The notes: generated by a model from the letters alone, not told the origin. A stretch of 64,000 nucleotides of DNA from Hanleya hanleyi (GCA_036873755.1 JAVTVY010018731.1:1-64000), one strand, 5' to 3'; positions 12,601 through 25,200 are shown, counted from the stretch's first letter. Translations and numbers: made by a program.

Positions 12601-15600
12601 GACACGAGTTGGGCAAAACTTGCGCTAGAATCTTTCAAAGGACAGTGCGAAGAGGAGGTTCAGAAAAATGAGACACTCTGGACATCAGAAGGAGATGGAG
12701 AGTCTATTTTAGATCAAGTTGTGAATTCTGTTTGTCCACTGGATTGTAACAGCGTGGGGCAGTGTGTGAACGGTGAGGATGCTTTCATTCATGTCAACAG
12801 TATATTCAACCAATATGATAAATATCTTCTGTGAAGATTATTAAAGCTATTGGTATTTAATTCATCCCTGCCAGGCCTGGGCGATTTTGATCATACTCCT
12901 CTCGGTCGGAGATCTGGAACAGTCAATTTGTTGACGTTCGAGTTTTTCGGTCGATAAATGACAGATATTTTAATTTCTGAATCGTTTCTCACAAAGACTG
13001 ATATGCATACGCAGAAATGGTCCAGTTATCATCTCAATACAATGTATATATAGAGTCAAAACAGAGAGATAGATAGCCAGAGATATGCTAATTTAGGAAT
13101 ATACCGAAATAATACAAATGGTCAGGTCGGGTTAAATTTACTATACATTTTATTTGGAAACTGCGAGAATACCACACATGTATATATCGTAACTGCACGG
13201 TTTCGGTATGACAAATGTGACCGACGGTATTTTCCATACAGTAACCTTATTGAACGGTATTCGCAAGCTCTAAATGTGAACTATACTAAACTTATGTTAA
13301 ATACAACTTTGTGTACTGGTAGCCGTTCTCATGTGTAATAAAATAGTCATAGAATTTACGACTTCTTTGCATATGTATCGCTCCAAATCTGAGTAATAGT
13401 TAATTATAGATGTTCAGATATATATCTTGAGATGTTGAATCAAATATTTCACGAGATAGTTGATTTGGGCATATTTTCGGAAAGCCTTATGGAAACTTTA
13501 ACTTTCTGATCGTGAACACTCGACACTAATAAAACTACATTTTATTATAAGGTTCATGTAAGTGCGATACTGGCTTTGGTGGAATGGACTGTTCAATTGA
13601 GATGGGTGTGCCTCCTACTAACCTAACAATCCCCAAGTCTGGACTTTGTGACTTGTCGAAGAAACCATGCAAAGCAACAAAGGTGTACGGAGAGTCTTTT
13701 ATAGAGTCTCAGAATTTGACATGTCGAATGGCTGAAGGTCAGGTATGTACGTCAATCGGCATAATAATGTATTTTGGTCGTATTGGAATTGAAAAGATCT
13801 TGTGTGAGTTGCCCAGCGCTCTTTCACCGCCTCAATACGTAAACATTTATCAGACTGATTTAGCTTAAGTTAGAGTTTATTGTCGATTTGTTATTTTAAG
13901 ACAGTTATTTTTAAATATTAGTGATATATAGACACATGCAGTACTTATGACGCATTAGAGAAATAATCGTTTAGCTACATTTATTAGGAAGAAAGAGGGA
14001 ATGTTTAGTCCGAAGAGGTGAATAACGTGAGCATAGAAATGGTTAGGGTTCTCTTTGAGGAATGCATAAAATGATGTGTTAATTCAAACCGGTTTATAAG
14101 ATAGCATAGAGATTTATTAGGTATAAAAAGAGCTGTCTTCTGATATGGTATAAAAACTAAAAACAGAACAAATAGCCTTTTTCACTTTCTTTCACTTCAG
14201 TTTCGAACTTTGTTCTTTTCAAGAAATATTGTACAGAAATAATGCCATGGCTTATATACCGCGTATTGCATACGTTGTCACTAACAAAACATCCTTGGCC
14301 TCACGTGTTAAACTTGCTAAGCTGGTCTAAAATTTCTATACATTATTGAAGCTATACAAATGAAATCAAGAAGGGAAGCTAATAGGCCCTACGCGTATTG
14401 GAGTAATACCTACACAATTTATAATACTAGGTGATTATAGGCAATGTATAGGCAAACCTGTGGCTACAATACAAGCTTCTATTCCGTCATTCAATATTCA
14501 TCCGTCGTCCATTAATGAATTTCCTCGTTCATAAACCAAAAACCTATTCCATATAACAGCATTAGCTCAAAGTTCGAAAAACAACAACAACAATCATAGT
14601 ATACATTAACGTAGGCTAGTTTCCTGCAAAATAGAAGCGTTGAACTGTTGTCAATGATGCCGGCAAGACATTATGATGTTCCAAAAATATCAAATCCGTA
14701 TTGATGATCTGTACGGTATCCTTATTCCATTTGCATTAAAAAGTCGTTATCTAGAGAATGTATATCAGTCACGCTTTGATTGTCACTGTTCATATGAGCA
14801 CTGTGATGATCTCGAAGTACATGGGTTCATACGGTCCCTAGCTTCGGGTTGAACGAAACGTAACGCCACAGATCTCGCACGCCATGCTCGTATTTTACCA
14901 CCAGCATGCGATATGTATCGCCAAATTTGAGAAACTTTGAGCTCAGGCGCTTCGTGTTATAGCCCTGTTTCTGCAATAATGTTTTGTGACGTTGATTGAA
15001 ATCGTCACATTTCACACAGGATCGCAGTTGTGCAATAAATAACATTTCCTTGACATCTAACAGAGTCTGATTACCCTCATAAACTTTGTAATAATGGAAA
15101 ACCCGAAATGGTTCGCATTATTAATTTGCTCGCTGTGTACTGTTAATCTTGAACGTAAATCAGTTGTTTGCCCGATATATTGTTTTCTGCAGTTCGCACA
15201 GGCAAGAACGATGACAACAAGTTTGGAATGACACGACATATTGAATTTGACCTTTAAATCGGAATCTTGATTGTTGAACCTGATACTAGGTGCCTAAAAT
15301 ATATGAATATATGCAACATAATTGATTTTTTTTACGTTTGTAGACCACTGTATCTAATTGAGTGTCTGAAAGCTGAGCGCGTGTCAGAATTTTCTTTGAA
15401 CCTAAAGCCTGTCTTTTACTGTTGGTATGGTAGAGTATGAGATATTATCTTTCATTCTATGGATTTTATTCAGCACACTTAAAGTATTAATAGTAATGGA
15501 GAAAACTGATATTGTTAGGGTTGTAGATGATAACAAAAATAGTCAAGTTTTTACTTGCAACTTTCTGGAAAGGCTGCCTTAATTCACAAAGCAGATAAGT

Positions 15601-18600
15601 CCTTCTTGATAGCCCCTTTCCCGTAATGTTGATTTCACTTCAACAAGTCGCTGGTCTCAGACAACAATATCTGAAATAATAGTACACGCCCATCTGGACA
15701 ATGTGTACGGAATATTCTTCCTGATATATCCATGGTGATTAGAACTGAAGTGGAAATAAAGCTGCGTTTCCGTGGGTTTCCGATATATATCAGTACTGAT
15801 ATAGGTTCCAGATTTGATAACGAGAGTATGTAAAAATGGTATCTCGCTGTCATTTTGTTCCATGGTAAACGATAGGTTTGTAAGCAGATAATCCAGAAGT
15901 GGATGTATAGACTCGACATGTTCGTTTGCAAAGGGCCAGAAAATGACACAATCATCAAGATATATTTTTCACATTTCTTCGAAGTCAATACCAAAGTTTT
16001 CTCCATAAGTTGATATACCTGTATAGAAAAGGGTTATTACTAAATGACCCATAAGTAGGGTTGCATATACGGGGACATTTTTGTACCCATGGCAGCCCCG
16101 AAAACCAGAGAGTAGTTAATAGTGTTACTGAAAAATAATGGGTTATTGGTCAGAATGAGTTTCTAAAATGAAATCTTTAGAGAATCAGTCATGGAGAGTG
16201 TCTAGATGATGAACGAGCCAGTAGTTGATAGCTTCTAATCGTAAATCATGTGAGATACTACTGTATTGGCTGTGAACATCGAAAGTGGTCATTTTGGTAT
16301 CAATGTTCCATTTAGTGGACATCTTATAACAAAAACTGACTCATCCCTTACAGAACCCTTAACGTGCTCAAGAAAGTCTGCGCAAGATACCAGTTAAATG
16401 GCTAATCCTTTGCGTACATGTATATGATGAAGGAATAGCAATAATGAGCCTAAATTTGAGATCCAGCGGCCTACATGTTCTCCGACTTTTGCACTTGGAT
16501 AGCACTTTTTATTTCTACTGATTATGGACTTTTGGGAGACCATAAAAGTTGCTAGTTTTGGACTCGAATTTAGTCAGAAATTTAATCTATTTTTTTTTGT
16601 TAGAATCTTCTTGTGTTTCCGAAAAAGTTTCAGGAGTTCTGTTGTAATTTGGCAGTACATTCCAGGTGATCGTCAACATTTGTACGAGGCGGAAAAGGCG
16701 AAGGATTTTTAACTAAACAATCATCGGATGAAGTGCTCTTTTTCAGGATCATACATTAATTCACGAATTGTAAGTCATTTGCTGAAATCCCGGATATTTT
16801 ATACAGATACTCTGGATTAGGTGGTGAGGTAGGAGTAAAATATAAATTCAATGTCAATACACGAATTCTATTTTCGTCTTCGTCTTGAGTCACAGAAGAT
16901 AAATTAATTAACTATGGAACCAATTGTTCTGATTCCGGTTCACCTTGCGTGGTCCGCGGCTCTGATTGTTATTTTTATACTTTCCGATAAATAACGTCCT
17001 TTGTGGATAATCATGTCGGTTGACACATGGTTTATGGATATGGCAGCTTTGGGTCGTTCTGTCTTGGCACGGACGGAGATCCTAGGTTTCCTGGTGAATT
17101 TGGGTTTGTTGTTGGATAGGCGAGGATTATTGGCGCATTTAATGTAGCGTTTCTGGTTTCTCTTGCTATATATACATGTATGCAGTTTTGGTACATTTTG
17201 AGAAAGCAGATTTATTTGACAATCATCACTTTTAAATTTTGCCGGTAATAGAGTTACGACTTCAGCCAATCAGGGAGTCGGCATCCTTCCTGATCGGCAA
17301 TTGATGAAGGCTGTCTCTTCATGTGCTTATTCTCAAGCAGTCATAATTGCTCAAACGTCCTCTGAGTACAGCTGTGTTTTAGACAGTGAAGGATATAGCC
17401 TGGGGATTGTCTCATTTGTCAGTCCAATTTTTAGTCAAACAATCGTGCTCGTTAGTAGGATATTTTTGTCTGGTCTGACCGCGACAACTTGTAAGACCCT
17501 CTAGTCAGGCGGGCTCTTTCCTCAACCACTGGGATAGGAACGTGGGACGTATGAAGTGCTATACTGTGAAGTATGTTCTGACTCACTCAGAAACATTTGA
17601 ACCCTCATCTAGAAAGATTTGGGCAATATTATCTCATTTTTGCTGCTTCGCGTCTTAAATGAAGGAAAATCGTGCTCAATCTGCTGACCTGTGCTATACG
17701 AAAACAAATTTGTAACAGGTTAATAAAGTATTGGTCTGACCAATTTTTTGCAAAGAGTATGATATATCTTATGATCATTTATCATTTTGCTTAGGTGGAC
17801 AGAGACGGTATTTACATGACTGGACATACGGAGGACGTGAAGGGAATTTTCATCAATACGTATGAAGTTGTATGCCCCCTGCCCACTCAGGTATCCGGAA
17901 GGGAGACTCTCGCCATGAAACCTTGGCTAAGTTCATATGGGGTTTCCATCAGCAACAACGGACAAGACTTCGGCGAGGATGCCACTGTATTACCATACGA
18001 TCCAACCTGCTTTGACTGCCATATTGAGGCAATTACATTGATATGCACCTTGAAAGTAAGTTCAGAAGTGCAAGTTTGTCTGTGTGTGCGTGTGTGTGTG
18101 TGTGTGTCTGTTAATCGAAAACTTCGTAAGTGCTTATACAATATAATAATATTATAGTATGGCGACTTGATTTATACCCTATGTTTTCCCCTATGGTTTC
18201 TTCAGTGGCATGAAAATAAAACGAGAATTAAAATTATTTCTTCAATACGTATAGTTATACAGACATCGTATACTGGGGTAAAACACAATGTTATGGATGG
18301 CAACTTCATAATTAAGAGAGTGTATAGTAAAACACAGAGTTACATATAAACAAAAAAAATCGTTAAGCGTTGTTCATGTGCGGTAACAATGAAAATACAC
18401 ATACCCAAAGAGTAAAACATTGAAATTAAACGGGTAGTTATGCCAAAGATTAACGATTAAGCGGATGGATTACAAATGAGATCCGCACCAAATCTGCTGG
18501 TGAAATAAAAATCCCTGTTTGCTCTCCTTTGATCGTCGTCAGAACATGTTTTAAAGAAAATAACATCTGTTTATAAGAAGGATAATATAGAGAAATGTAG

Positions 18601-18885
18601 ATAGAAGATGTATCCAGGATAATATAGAGAAATGTAGATAGAAGATGTATCCAGGATAATATAGATCTATGTAGATAGAAGATGTATCCAGGCTAATATA
18701 GAGAAATGTAGACAGAAGACTGATATACACTGTATATGTTAATATGAATGCTACCTTCTATTATTACTGACAGGTGGATTTCTGTTACATTGGAAATATA
18801 TGCAGAACCTCTATGTCGTCAGATGCTGGCCGACCATGCTATGTTTGTGATCCTACACAGTCAAAGTTAGACTGGACTTACAACG
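9417..18885 (+). CDS. VWDE-like gene (von Willebrand D and EGF domain protein), 8 exons, partial
   Basis: Eight exons join through GT-AG introns with matching phase at every junction (0, 2, 0, 0, 1, 0, 0) to give about 557 residues without a stop. In order: the end of a von Willebrand type D domain (LPSGTRIKI, then TEGLCGYYDDDVCNDF), a cysteine-rich linker, an alpha-helical cysteine segment (TGDTSWAKLALESFKGQCEEE), one EGF-like module (CPLDCNSVGQC, joined across a splice to GFGGMDC), and a region with SISNNGQDF and paired cysteines. This order matches the VWDE family of large secreted or extracellular proteins. No signal peptide or upstream vWD start is visible, and the last exon ends in phase 1 with a good donor, so the gene continues beyond what I can find. 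Introns hold transposon debris. Assignment is from motifs, not from a search. Confidence 0.82.
10129..10370 (+). CDS. VWDE-like exon B (vWD C-terminal part)
   Basis: The acceptor is CATCTCAG before 10129 and the donor is GGCG/GTGAGT after 10370 (phase 2). It encodes LPSGTRIKIGG, YVQVYPSPYDRGQTEGLCGY and DDDVCNDF. The GLCG motif followed by an acidic cluster is the hallmark of the end of vWD domains. Confidence 0.85.
10566..10875 (+). CDS. VWDE-like exon C (cysteine-rich linker)
   Basis: The acceptor is CTCACTACAG before 10566. The codon split with exon B is restored as arginine. The donor is GTG/GTAAAG after 10875, phase 0. It contains SHCSCKLTG, an acidic stretch ELFDLEDDDITIPDFDTD, and five cysteines. 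No named domain. Confidence 0.8.
11441..11590 (+). CDS. VWDE-like exon D
   Basis: The acceptor is GTCTCTTCAG before 11441 and the donor is CAG/GTAAAA after 11590. It is exactly 50 codons, phase 0 at both ends. It contains WTEEEARTYCENF and SSVSACMLDIQ, the conserved helix-and-cysteine block after the vWD domain in VWDE-type proteins. Confidence 0.85.
12592..12772 (+). CDS. VWDE-like exon E (start of EGF module)
   Basis: The acceptor is TTATTTCAG ending at 12591. An earlier AG at 12566 was rejected because it breaks the frame. The donor is AACG/GTGAGG after 12772 (phase 1). It reads directly on from exon D (CMLDIQ to LTGDTSWAK) and ends with CPLDCNSVGQCVNG, the first three cysteines of an EGF-like module. 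Confidence 0.85.
13552..13742 (+). CDS. VWDE-like exon F (end of EGF module)
   Basis: The acceptor is ATTATAAG before 13552, with a weak pyrimidine tract. The donor is CAG/GTATGT after 13742. The split glycine codon is restored with exon E. CKCDTGFGGMDC completes the EGF-like module. SGLCDLSKKPCKATKVYGES and NLTCRMAEGQ follow, with further cysteines. Confidence 0.85.
14640..15055 (-). pseudogene. Penelope-type repeat, family B, 3' portion
   Basis: The minus strand encodes RSCVKCDDFNQRHKTLLQKQ and SKFLKFGDTYRMLVVKYEHG (15045-14827). It continues into a noncoding tail that matches 61000-61140, with the phrase TTGATATTTTTGGAACATCA, at about 14670-14690. The same family occurs at 19230-20260, 53150-53310, 57090-57240 and 60200-61290. 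Truncated at the 5' side and abutting the GIY-YIG end of another element at 15057. It lies inside the VWDE-like intron. Confidence 0.7.
15057..16440 (-). pseudogene. Penelope-like retroelement, RT plus GIY-YIG endonuclease, decayed
   Basis: Minus-strand pieces in order: an RT motif A-like MTTFDVHSQYSSISHD (about 16290-16237), a degraded copy of the motif around MGTKM (about 16090), the active-site block YLDDCVIFWPF (about 15963-15930), and LPWNKMTARY/EQNDSEIPFLHTLV with STDIYRKPTETQLYF (15863-15657). The GIY-YIG block CRKQYIGQTTDLRSRLTVH follows (about 15195-15130). RT followed by GIY-YIG is the defining architecture of Penelope-like elements. Several frameshifts and stops make it dead. A 109-residue minus ORF at 17269-16940, upstream in the reading direction, may be its 5' part, but I could not match it. 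Confidence 0.8.
17795..18055 (+). CDS. VWDE-like exon G
   Basis: The acceptor is TTTTGCTTAG before 17795 and the donor is AAA/GTAAGT after 18055. It is 87 codons, phase 0 at both ends. It contains GIFINTYEVVCPLP and VSISNNGQDF, the latter a common ending of immunoglobulin-like beta-sandwich repeats in VWDE-type proteins, then CFDCHIEAITLIC. A TG microsatellite starts 20-30 bases after the donor. Confidence 0.85.
18078..18114. repeat. TG microsatellite
   Basis: Alternating TG with a few interruptions, immediately inside the intron after VWDE-like exon G. Confidence 0.9.
18581..18718. repeat. 37-bp tandem repeat, about 3.7 copies
   Basis: The unit begins GATAATATAGAGAAATGTAG and ends GAAGATGTATCCAG. 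Copies start at 18581, 18618, 18655 and 18692. It lies in the intron before VWDE-like exon H, ending about 55 bases upstream of the acceptor. Confidence 0.9.
18774..18885 (+). CDS. VWDE-like exon H, last exon found
   Basis: The acceptor is TTACTGACAG before 18774 and the donor is AACG/GTAAGA after 18885 (phase 1). It encodes VDFCYIGNICRTSMSSDAG, RPCYVCDP and LDWTYN, a short cysteine-pair module. No phase-matched continuation was recognised downstream in this window. Confidence 0.8.
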
Positions 18886-19229
18886 GTAAGACACTGTATA
18901 TACTGAGGAACGGAATGTTATCATCTACGAGCATTGACTCGATCGACATTCTTGGCTTAATAGGATCGGTGTATCAAGACAATTGAAGCTTCTTTGTTTT
19001 GTACACGGGTGTCCATTGCCTTTACTCCCAAGACATAAGTCGTCTGTTAGTCCATGATTTACATACATGATCCTGACTGAGTTCACATGAACACACTCAA
19101 TCGCCATCTCGTATTCTAAGCTACTTTGTTGGACGTTACATGTATGATCACTGCCATTGACAAATTGACAACACTGACGGGTTCTGAATACTTAGCTAAC
19201 GAAACGTCACCCACTCGCGTCACTCTGAC

Positions 19230-20260
19230 TATAGATCTATGACGATTTCAAAGAATTCCAATGAACGTTATTGTAGATAACTTATCAAAAAGGGTTACTC
19301 CACCAAGGTTTATCAAATTTTGTGATAAATATCACAAACTGACGGTAAAATTCTATCGTAGCATACATGATCGCTACTTTTCGTAACTTGATTAACCCTG
19401 GGCCAGGGATAATTTGAATGCCATGCATTAGTAGTGTTCAAATGAAGTCATAATTAAAGCGTAGCTGAGATATATGATACACGGCTTGGCAGTTCATTTG
19501 TATTAACGATTATTTGTCAGTGACAAAGATTTCACCAATAAGACTTCATGACATCACAAAAACTGCTGACAGCTTCTCCCTTGAAATATACATTTTTTTT
19601 TCATTTAATGTCAGTTTTGAAATTGGTGCTAAAGTGTCGAGCGTAAAAGTTTCGAATACGGAATGCCGTGTCTGACACCTATCCTTGGTGTATGTACCGA
19701 CGACTTATGGCAAATAATGTCCTCGTGTTAATGGATTAAGAAACGAGATAATCGAAGATACCGCCTTTGGGGATAAAGTAATGTCCTTGGAGTACGAAGT
19801 TGGTCTTTTATTCGTCTGACGTTTGTACGTCAAGATCCTCATGTTGTTGAACAGTCACAATCAAAGTATGACTGAGTTACATCATGTCCTTGGAGTGCGA
19901 GATTGATCTTTTATTCGTCTGACGTTTGTACGTCAAGATCCTCATGGTGTTCATATGAACAGGCACAATCGAAGCATGAATGAGATACACCATTGTCTAG
20001 ATGACAGATTTGCAACGAATATCATAGGAATTGGGAATACTGATCAGCAATACGGATTTGATATTTTGGAACATCACGATGTCTTGCCGGTATCATTGAA
20101 AACTGTTGGCCGCTTCATTCGTGCAGGAAACTAGCTTATGTTCATGTATACTATGAATGTCTTTTTGAATTTGGTGCTAATGTTGCTATATGGAATATGG
20201 GAAAGGTATTCAAGTTGGATTATGGACGTGGATATTCTTTAATGGAATACGGCTGAGTAG
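19230..20260 (+). pseudogene. Penelope-type repeat, family B, overlapping decayed copies
   Basis: 19230-19430 aligns with the FNQRHKTLLQKLIKQGYSTK-coding part of the 60.7-kb copy (readable as stops and shifts around TTATCAAAAAGGGTTACTCC). 19430-19640 and 19700-20250 each carry the family's tail (GGAACATCACGATGTCTTGC, then a CATGTATACTATGAATGTCT-type block). Within it a segment of about 103 bases is tandemly duplicated: ATGTCCTTGGAGTRCGARRT at 19781 and 19884. No open frame survives. Confidence 0.7.
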
Positions 20261-21820
20261 TGAATGTCGAAACAGATGCTTGTAGTTGCTATTAACTGAG
20301 AGAGTTATCCTTCTATTTACGCCAAACCATCAACATGCATTATCATAAGGTCGCCCCAATAATCCCGACGTATATTTATGTTGTTAAACTTTCAACAAAT
20401 ATAAATAAAAACATATTATATCTGTTTATGTTTATATCTGCTAAAGAAAGATTATGCCTATCCAATAACTAAGTGATGTCATTGATAACTGTAATGGCCA
20501 ATGCCAAATAGGTTCAGACCGGTAGTTTAGAGACGTGATTAAAATAGGGCAATAATCAGTGATTGTTAGATTCCAGGAACTTCATTTATTTAAAGACATC
20601 GCTATGCTATATCGTTACAGGAGACGTGACAGGCAGTCAGAGAGGTGGGGAAACCTGTGGATGTTTAATACTTGATGCTCGTTGGCTTCTGATTACTGTC
20701 GGGACGATAATGTCCTTCCTTGTCATTCGTTAGTGTTTAATCATGTGCCCATTCTTCAATGTCTTGGTAATAATATATGTCATTATTACACGAATTTCAT
20801 CATGAATGGACTGTTCAACAGACATAGCAAAGGTAACACGTGTTGTGATGAAGACAAAGAAATAATTCCAATCGACCGATCACTGTTAATTCTATGGAGA
20901 ACATCCCTAAATATGTTCCTAAGCCCTAGGGCTGCAGTTTGAAGATTCCGACACTATATATTTGGAACACGGTCTATTATTATACGATGACATACCACAT
21001 TATTTTGACGGAGGTATTCTTCGGAAACATTTACGTTCAACTGAAAATGGTTGAGTATGATCGAGAATAATCAGTTTAGGCAAAATGAACGATTAACAAG
21101 AGCCCACATTTCTGAGAAACCATGAACACGACCAGGCCACGCTATTCAATTGATACATGCTGTTTGAACCCCGTATTATGTGAGTAGGCCAATTGGAAAA
21201 CTTGTAATGTTTGAATAGGCTGTGTTACAGTGAAGAGTTTTGCTGGGTATACCCCCCTTCCTCCGTCCAGATATGGTTGAAGCTTTTTCACATAACTTTT
21301 ATTAGATGGCATAAATGGTATTTTTTCGCTATAATGCTATATTGGTTTAATATGTCCATCATTGACGTTTGTATAATTACAAGGTGGTAATCTATTTGGA
21401 TATTGAACGCACATCCCAGGCAATCTCTTCGTGGAAGGAGATATTGCTTGTATATATTATATTTATTTCGGTAGGTCGATTAAGAACGTGTACACACCTG
21501 TATACACACAACAGTTCGTCTATCCCGGAGAATAACGGGTGAGCTAAATGGGACAAGGAATTTGAATAAATTTGTATTATCATTATTATCATGGACGTGG
21601 AAATTCTTTATGGATGACCGCTGGCTTTTGAATGTCCGATCTATTTGCCTGTATTCTTCAGATAAATTTTATTTTCAGACAAACAATTACTAAACAAATA
21701 CTAAGACAGAATTAAGTGAGGGTGTGAGTATAGCTCTCAAATCACGCTGTGATAACTATCATGTGATCAATCTTGAATCCTTTTATTGTATTTACATGTA
21801 TGTTATAACAGAGCAATAAA

Positions 21821-22165
21821 ATGATTTTACAAGTTCATTTGGGAATTGCTTTCATATTGGCGCTCCTCCTCCACGTTTTTCAACACAGCATTGTGAATAT
21901 CGCTCAATTTGACGCAAATACTCAAATTCAGTATATTAGGACCATTCCCCATATCATAAGTTTCTCAGATTTTAGATTATGGGCTGTTCTGCGATACAGC
22001 CAATGTGTCGTACATTGCGTCAATGGGTTTCCATCGAAAGCTGCGTTTGCGAAAAGATCGGACAATATATCGCTTTTGGGGATTCAAACACTTGTAACAA
22101 CCATGTCGTTTACAATCAATGGCAATGACAAGACACGAACAGTTGTCTGGTTTTCTGTGTACTAG
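21821..22165 (+). CDS. Candidate secreted-protein ORF, possibly PAN-like
   Basis: A 114-residue ORF starts with a hydrophobic N-terminus, MILQVHLGIAFILALLLHVF, that looks like a signal peptide. It continues with FSDFRLWAVLRYSQCVVHCV, then AFAKRSDNISLLG. The spacing of a C-V-V-H-C pair with a following aromatic/charged block loosely resembles PAN/apple-type domains in molluscan secreted proteins, but the expected partner cysteine near the end (NISLLG) is absent. It may be a decayed single-exon gene. The stop at 22163 precedes a run of 14 G. Weak evidence. Confidence 0.3.
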   Translation: MILQVHLGIAFILALLLHVFQHSIVNIAQFDANTQIQYIRTIPHIISFSDFRLWAVLRYSQCVVHCVNGFPSKAAFAKRSDNISLLGIQTLVTTMSFTINGNDKTRTVVWFSVY

Positions 22166-22252
22166 ATTTGGATCGATATGCAGGAGGGGGGGGGGGGGGA
22201 AATTGTCGACATCTAGAGACTAAAAAGCCACCATATGACCTAATGATAGAGC

Positions 22253-25200
22253 ATACAACGTAAATCGTAGCCTGAGTGTTTTAAAACAAGACACTTTATA
22301 AACACATTTTTGTCCCCACTTGTAATAAAACACATAAAGTGTTTTTATATTAAACACTAGTGTTTTACAACAAGACACTGTTTGAGATATAAGATAAAAC
22401 ACTTAACGTGTTTAAACACTAGTGTTTTACAACAAGACACTTTTTGAGATACAAGATAAAACACTTAAAGTGTTTTTAATTTTAAAACACTTTAAGTGTT
22501 TCGTCTTAAAACACTTTGAGTGTTTTAAAAGTGTTTTAAAATAAAACACTTTTAGTGTTTATTGGCTTGTCCCCACTTTAAAAACACTTTCAGTGTTTAT
22601 AAAGTGTCTACAATCGAATAAGTGTTTATAATCGAAACACTTTTTGAAAAGTGTTTAATCAAAGCACTTCTGAATACTGGAGACTGCTGAAACAAAGAGA
22701 AAAGAAAACAGTTTTCAATTGTTAAAATTTATTATAAAACTTTCTCAGCAAAGGAACAATATCACTACAATTAAACATGCTTACAGTGGGCATGCATATG
22801 CTTAAACATATTTCACATATAAAACCATCAGGCCCTCCAATCTATGTGAAAAGAAATGCTGCAAATTACATACAAAACCAGGCTTGAGTGACTGTCTGTT
22901 TAAATGGGGTAGGAATACAGGTTAAACCGGATTATGTGCATTAAGATGAGATACTCTTGTGACTGGTATCAGATATGATAACATGTGGGGTAAACATGAA
23001 TGTTCTTGCTGGCAATTGTACCGCCAATCCCACAAAGTCGGCCTTCTGGAAATCCCAGATGAGAAATGCATGGTAAATGGTAGACATGGCACTTTATCAG
23101 GATTTGTTTTACCCCAATAATGAGTTCATGCACTGTCATATAAATAACCCTTTCAAGCAGAAGGTGTACTTTTCAGCATGGACATTCAGGTTTTCCAATA
23201 CCAGTCATATTTTTATCTCATTTTAATGCCCATAATCCAGTTTAGCTTGCAATCTTATCCCATTCAAACTGACTAAGTCACATAAAGCCTGGTTCAACAT
23301 CCGACTTGCTGCATTACTTTCACATAGATGTAGCCACCAACTGTTAAAACAACTGAATTTTTTTAATATGGACTAGTTTAACTGCAGTATATAGTCTCCT
23401 ATAAAACATGTCATCATAAAATACATTTGAATCAAGAAATACCAATAAAATTATGCTGAAAAATCTAAGCACTAATAGTTCAATCACATTATAATTACGT
23501 CGTTGGTTATTATGTAAGTGTGGGGGCTATACATAAAGGATCTTACACGAGTGGCTATTTTCAGTATGAAAGTTATGACACAAATTAAGTTTGATATGTT
23601 GTGGGTTTTAGCAGCAACATGTGAAACTTACTCAACGAGTGTCATAACTTTCACTTAATTAAATTGCCACGAGTGTAAAATTCTATTCATCACATAACTA
23701 TTTTTAGGTAAATAATGAACACAATAATTCAAAAGATTTCATTATCAAATCTATCTCAAAATTTCTATTCTTGTTTCATTCTCGTAAAAAAAAGGGCTGG
23801 CTCAGGTGAATCACAGCCTTAAAAGCTGTATATGTTAACCTGATATAGTTCCAAAAACGCAACAGAGCTTGAGCACCTCCTTAGTCTGTTCAGTTTCCAC
23901 AGTATTTCAAAATATCGTAGATCATTTCACAACATGAACGTAATAAGTGTAACTAATTTGTTAATTGGCTGTTCTTCAAACATTATTTAATTTGGACCGT
24001 CACGCTACGAATTGCAATTATGTTTGCTGCACGTCATCATGCGCGTGACATGTTGGGAAGTTCTCAGCGAGGTGATGACAGGCTAGGCTTCATAGCATTC
24101 TCAATCGGTACGGATATCACAGAATTTGTCTGCCAATAGCATCCAGTGTCCTCACAGATTGCTGGTAACGCCTGTATCTCGGCTTCTGCGATGGCGCAGC
24201 TTCCACTTGCTGCTCAAGGCAATGCAGATCTGCAGTCTACTCCTGCTTTGTTGCATGTATTTTCAGGCACGGTCAACTTTTCGTTTCTTGGATTGCTGCA
24301 TGCTGTTTGCGTAATCCTGCTTCCTCTAAAGCATATTCAGCTTTAGCATGGGCTGTCTCTGCTTTGGCTCTTTCATTGCCAAAACTGATGAGGAGACGGG
24401 GTGTTCCAAGGTGTGAGCTCCACTCGACTTCTTAAGACTTTATGGATTGCTGAGCAACTGAACCCGGAGCCAGAATTGAACAGTTGGGTTCCTCTTGAAC
24501 CATGTCACAGTTCTCAACGACTCGTTTTGATCGAATCCAAATATGACATCTTCGTGTTTCATCGCTGAAGTTCCTAGATGGGGACGATAAAGCTGTCAGT
24601 CAGTGTTTTTACTATACTGACTTTCTTCAGTTTCTATGCTGCATCGAAGAGTTAACAATAGAGATAACCCAAGAGTACTACCAGGTATAGGACACAACGC
24701 CGGAACGTAATGGTAATACTGCTTTAATCTCGGCACTCTTTCCGATGAAATGGGTAAAAAGCTACAAAATACAAAATGAAATACACCTCAGTTACGAAAC
24801 AGAAATTATTCCACTATTTCAGAAAGTTATTATGACAGAGTAGCTGAATTTAAGAAGCCCACATTTCATGTAAGTTTCAAACATCTCAAAGTTTTAAGAA
24901 AAACAGAAAACATGCAAAAATACATGTAAACTTCGCTCTACTGATGCTTGTCAACATTAAACGTAAAACTCTACACATTTTAGAATGAATCAATCAACCC
25001 TGCCATACAAGGCCGGACTTCGAGCCACACTTTTAGCACGAAAACACAACGATATTCCTACGCTATGCATATGACCGACAGCAACGGGCAGGGATGAAGG
25101 AAGCCTGCTGCAAGAAAGCTAAAAATAGCACAGATGCAAGATCGTTCAACTTTACGAAAATTACATATGAAGGCTTCAGAACTATAAGAAATATAACTAT

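Noticed and set aside
16940..17269. 109-residue minus ORF as the N-terminus of the Penelope-like element
   Set aside because: Position is suitable, but I could not recognise family motifs and stops separate it from the RT. Kept as a possibility only.
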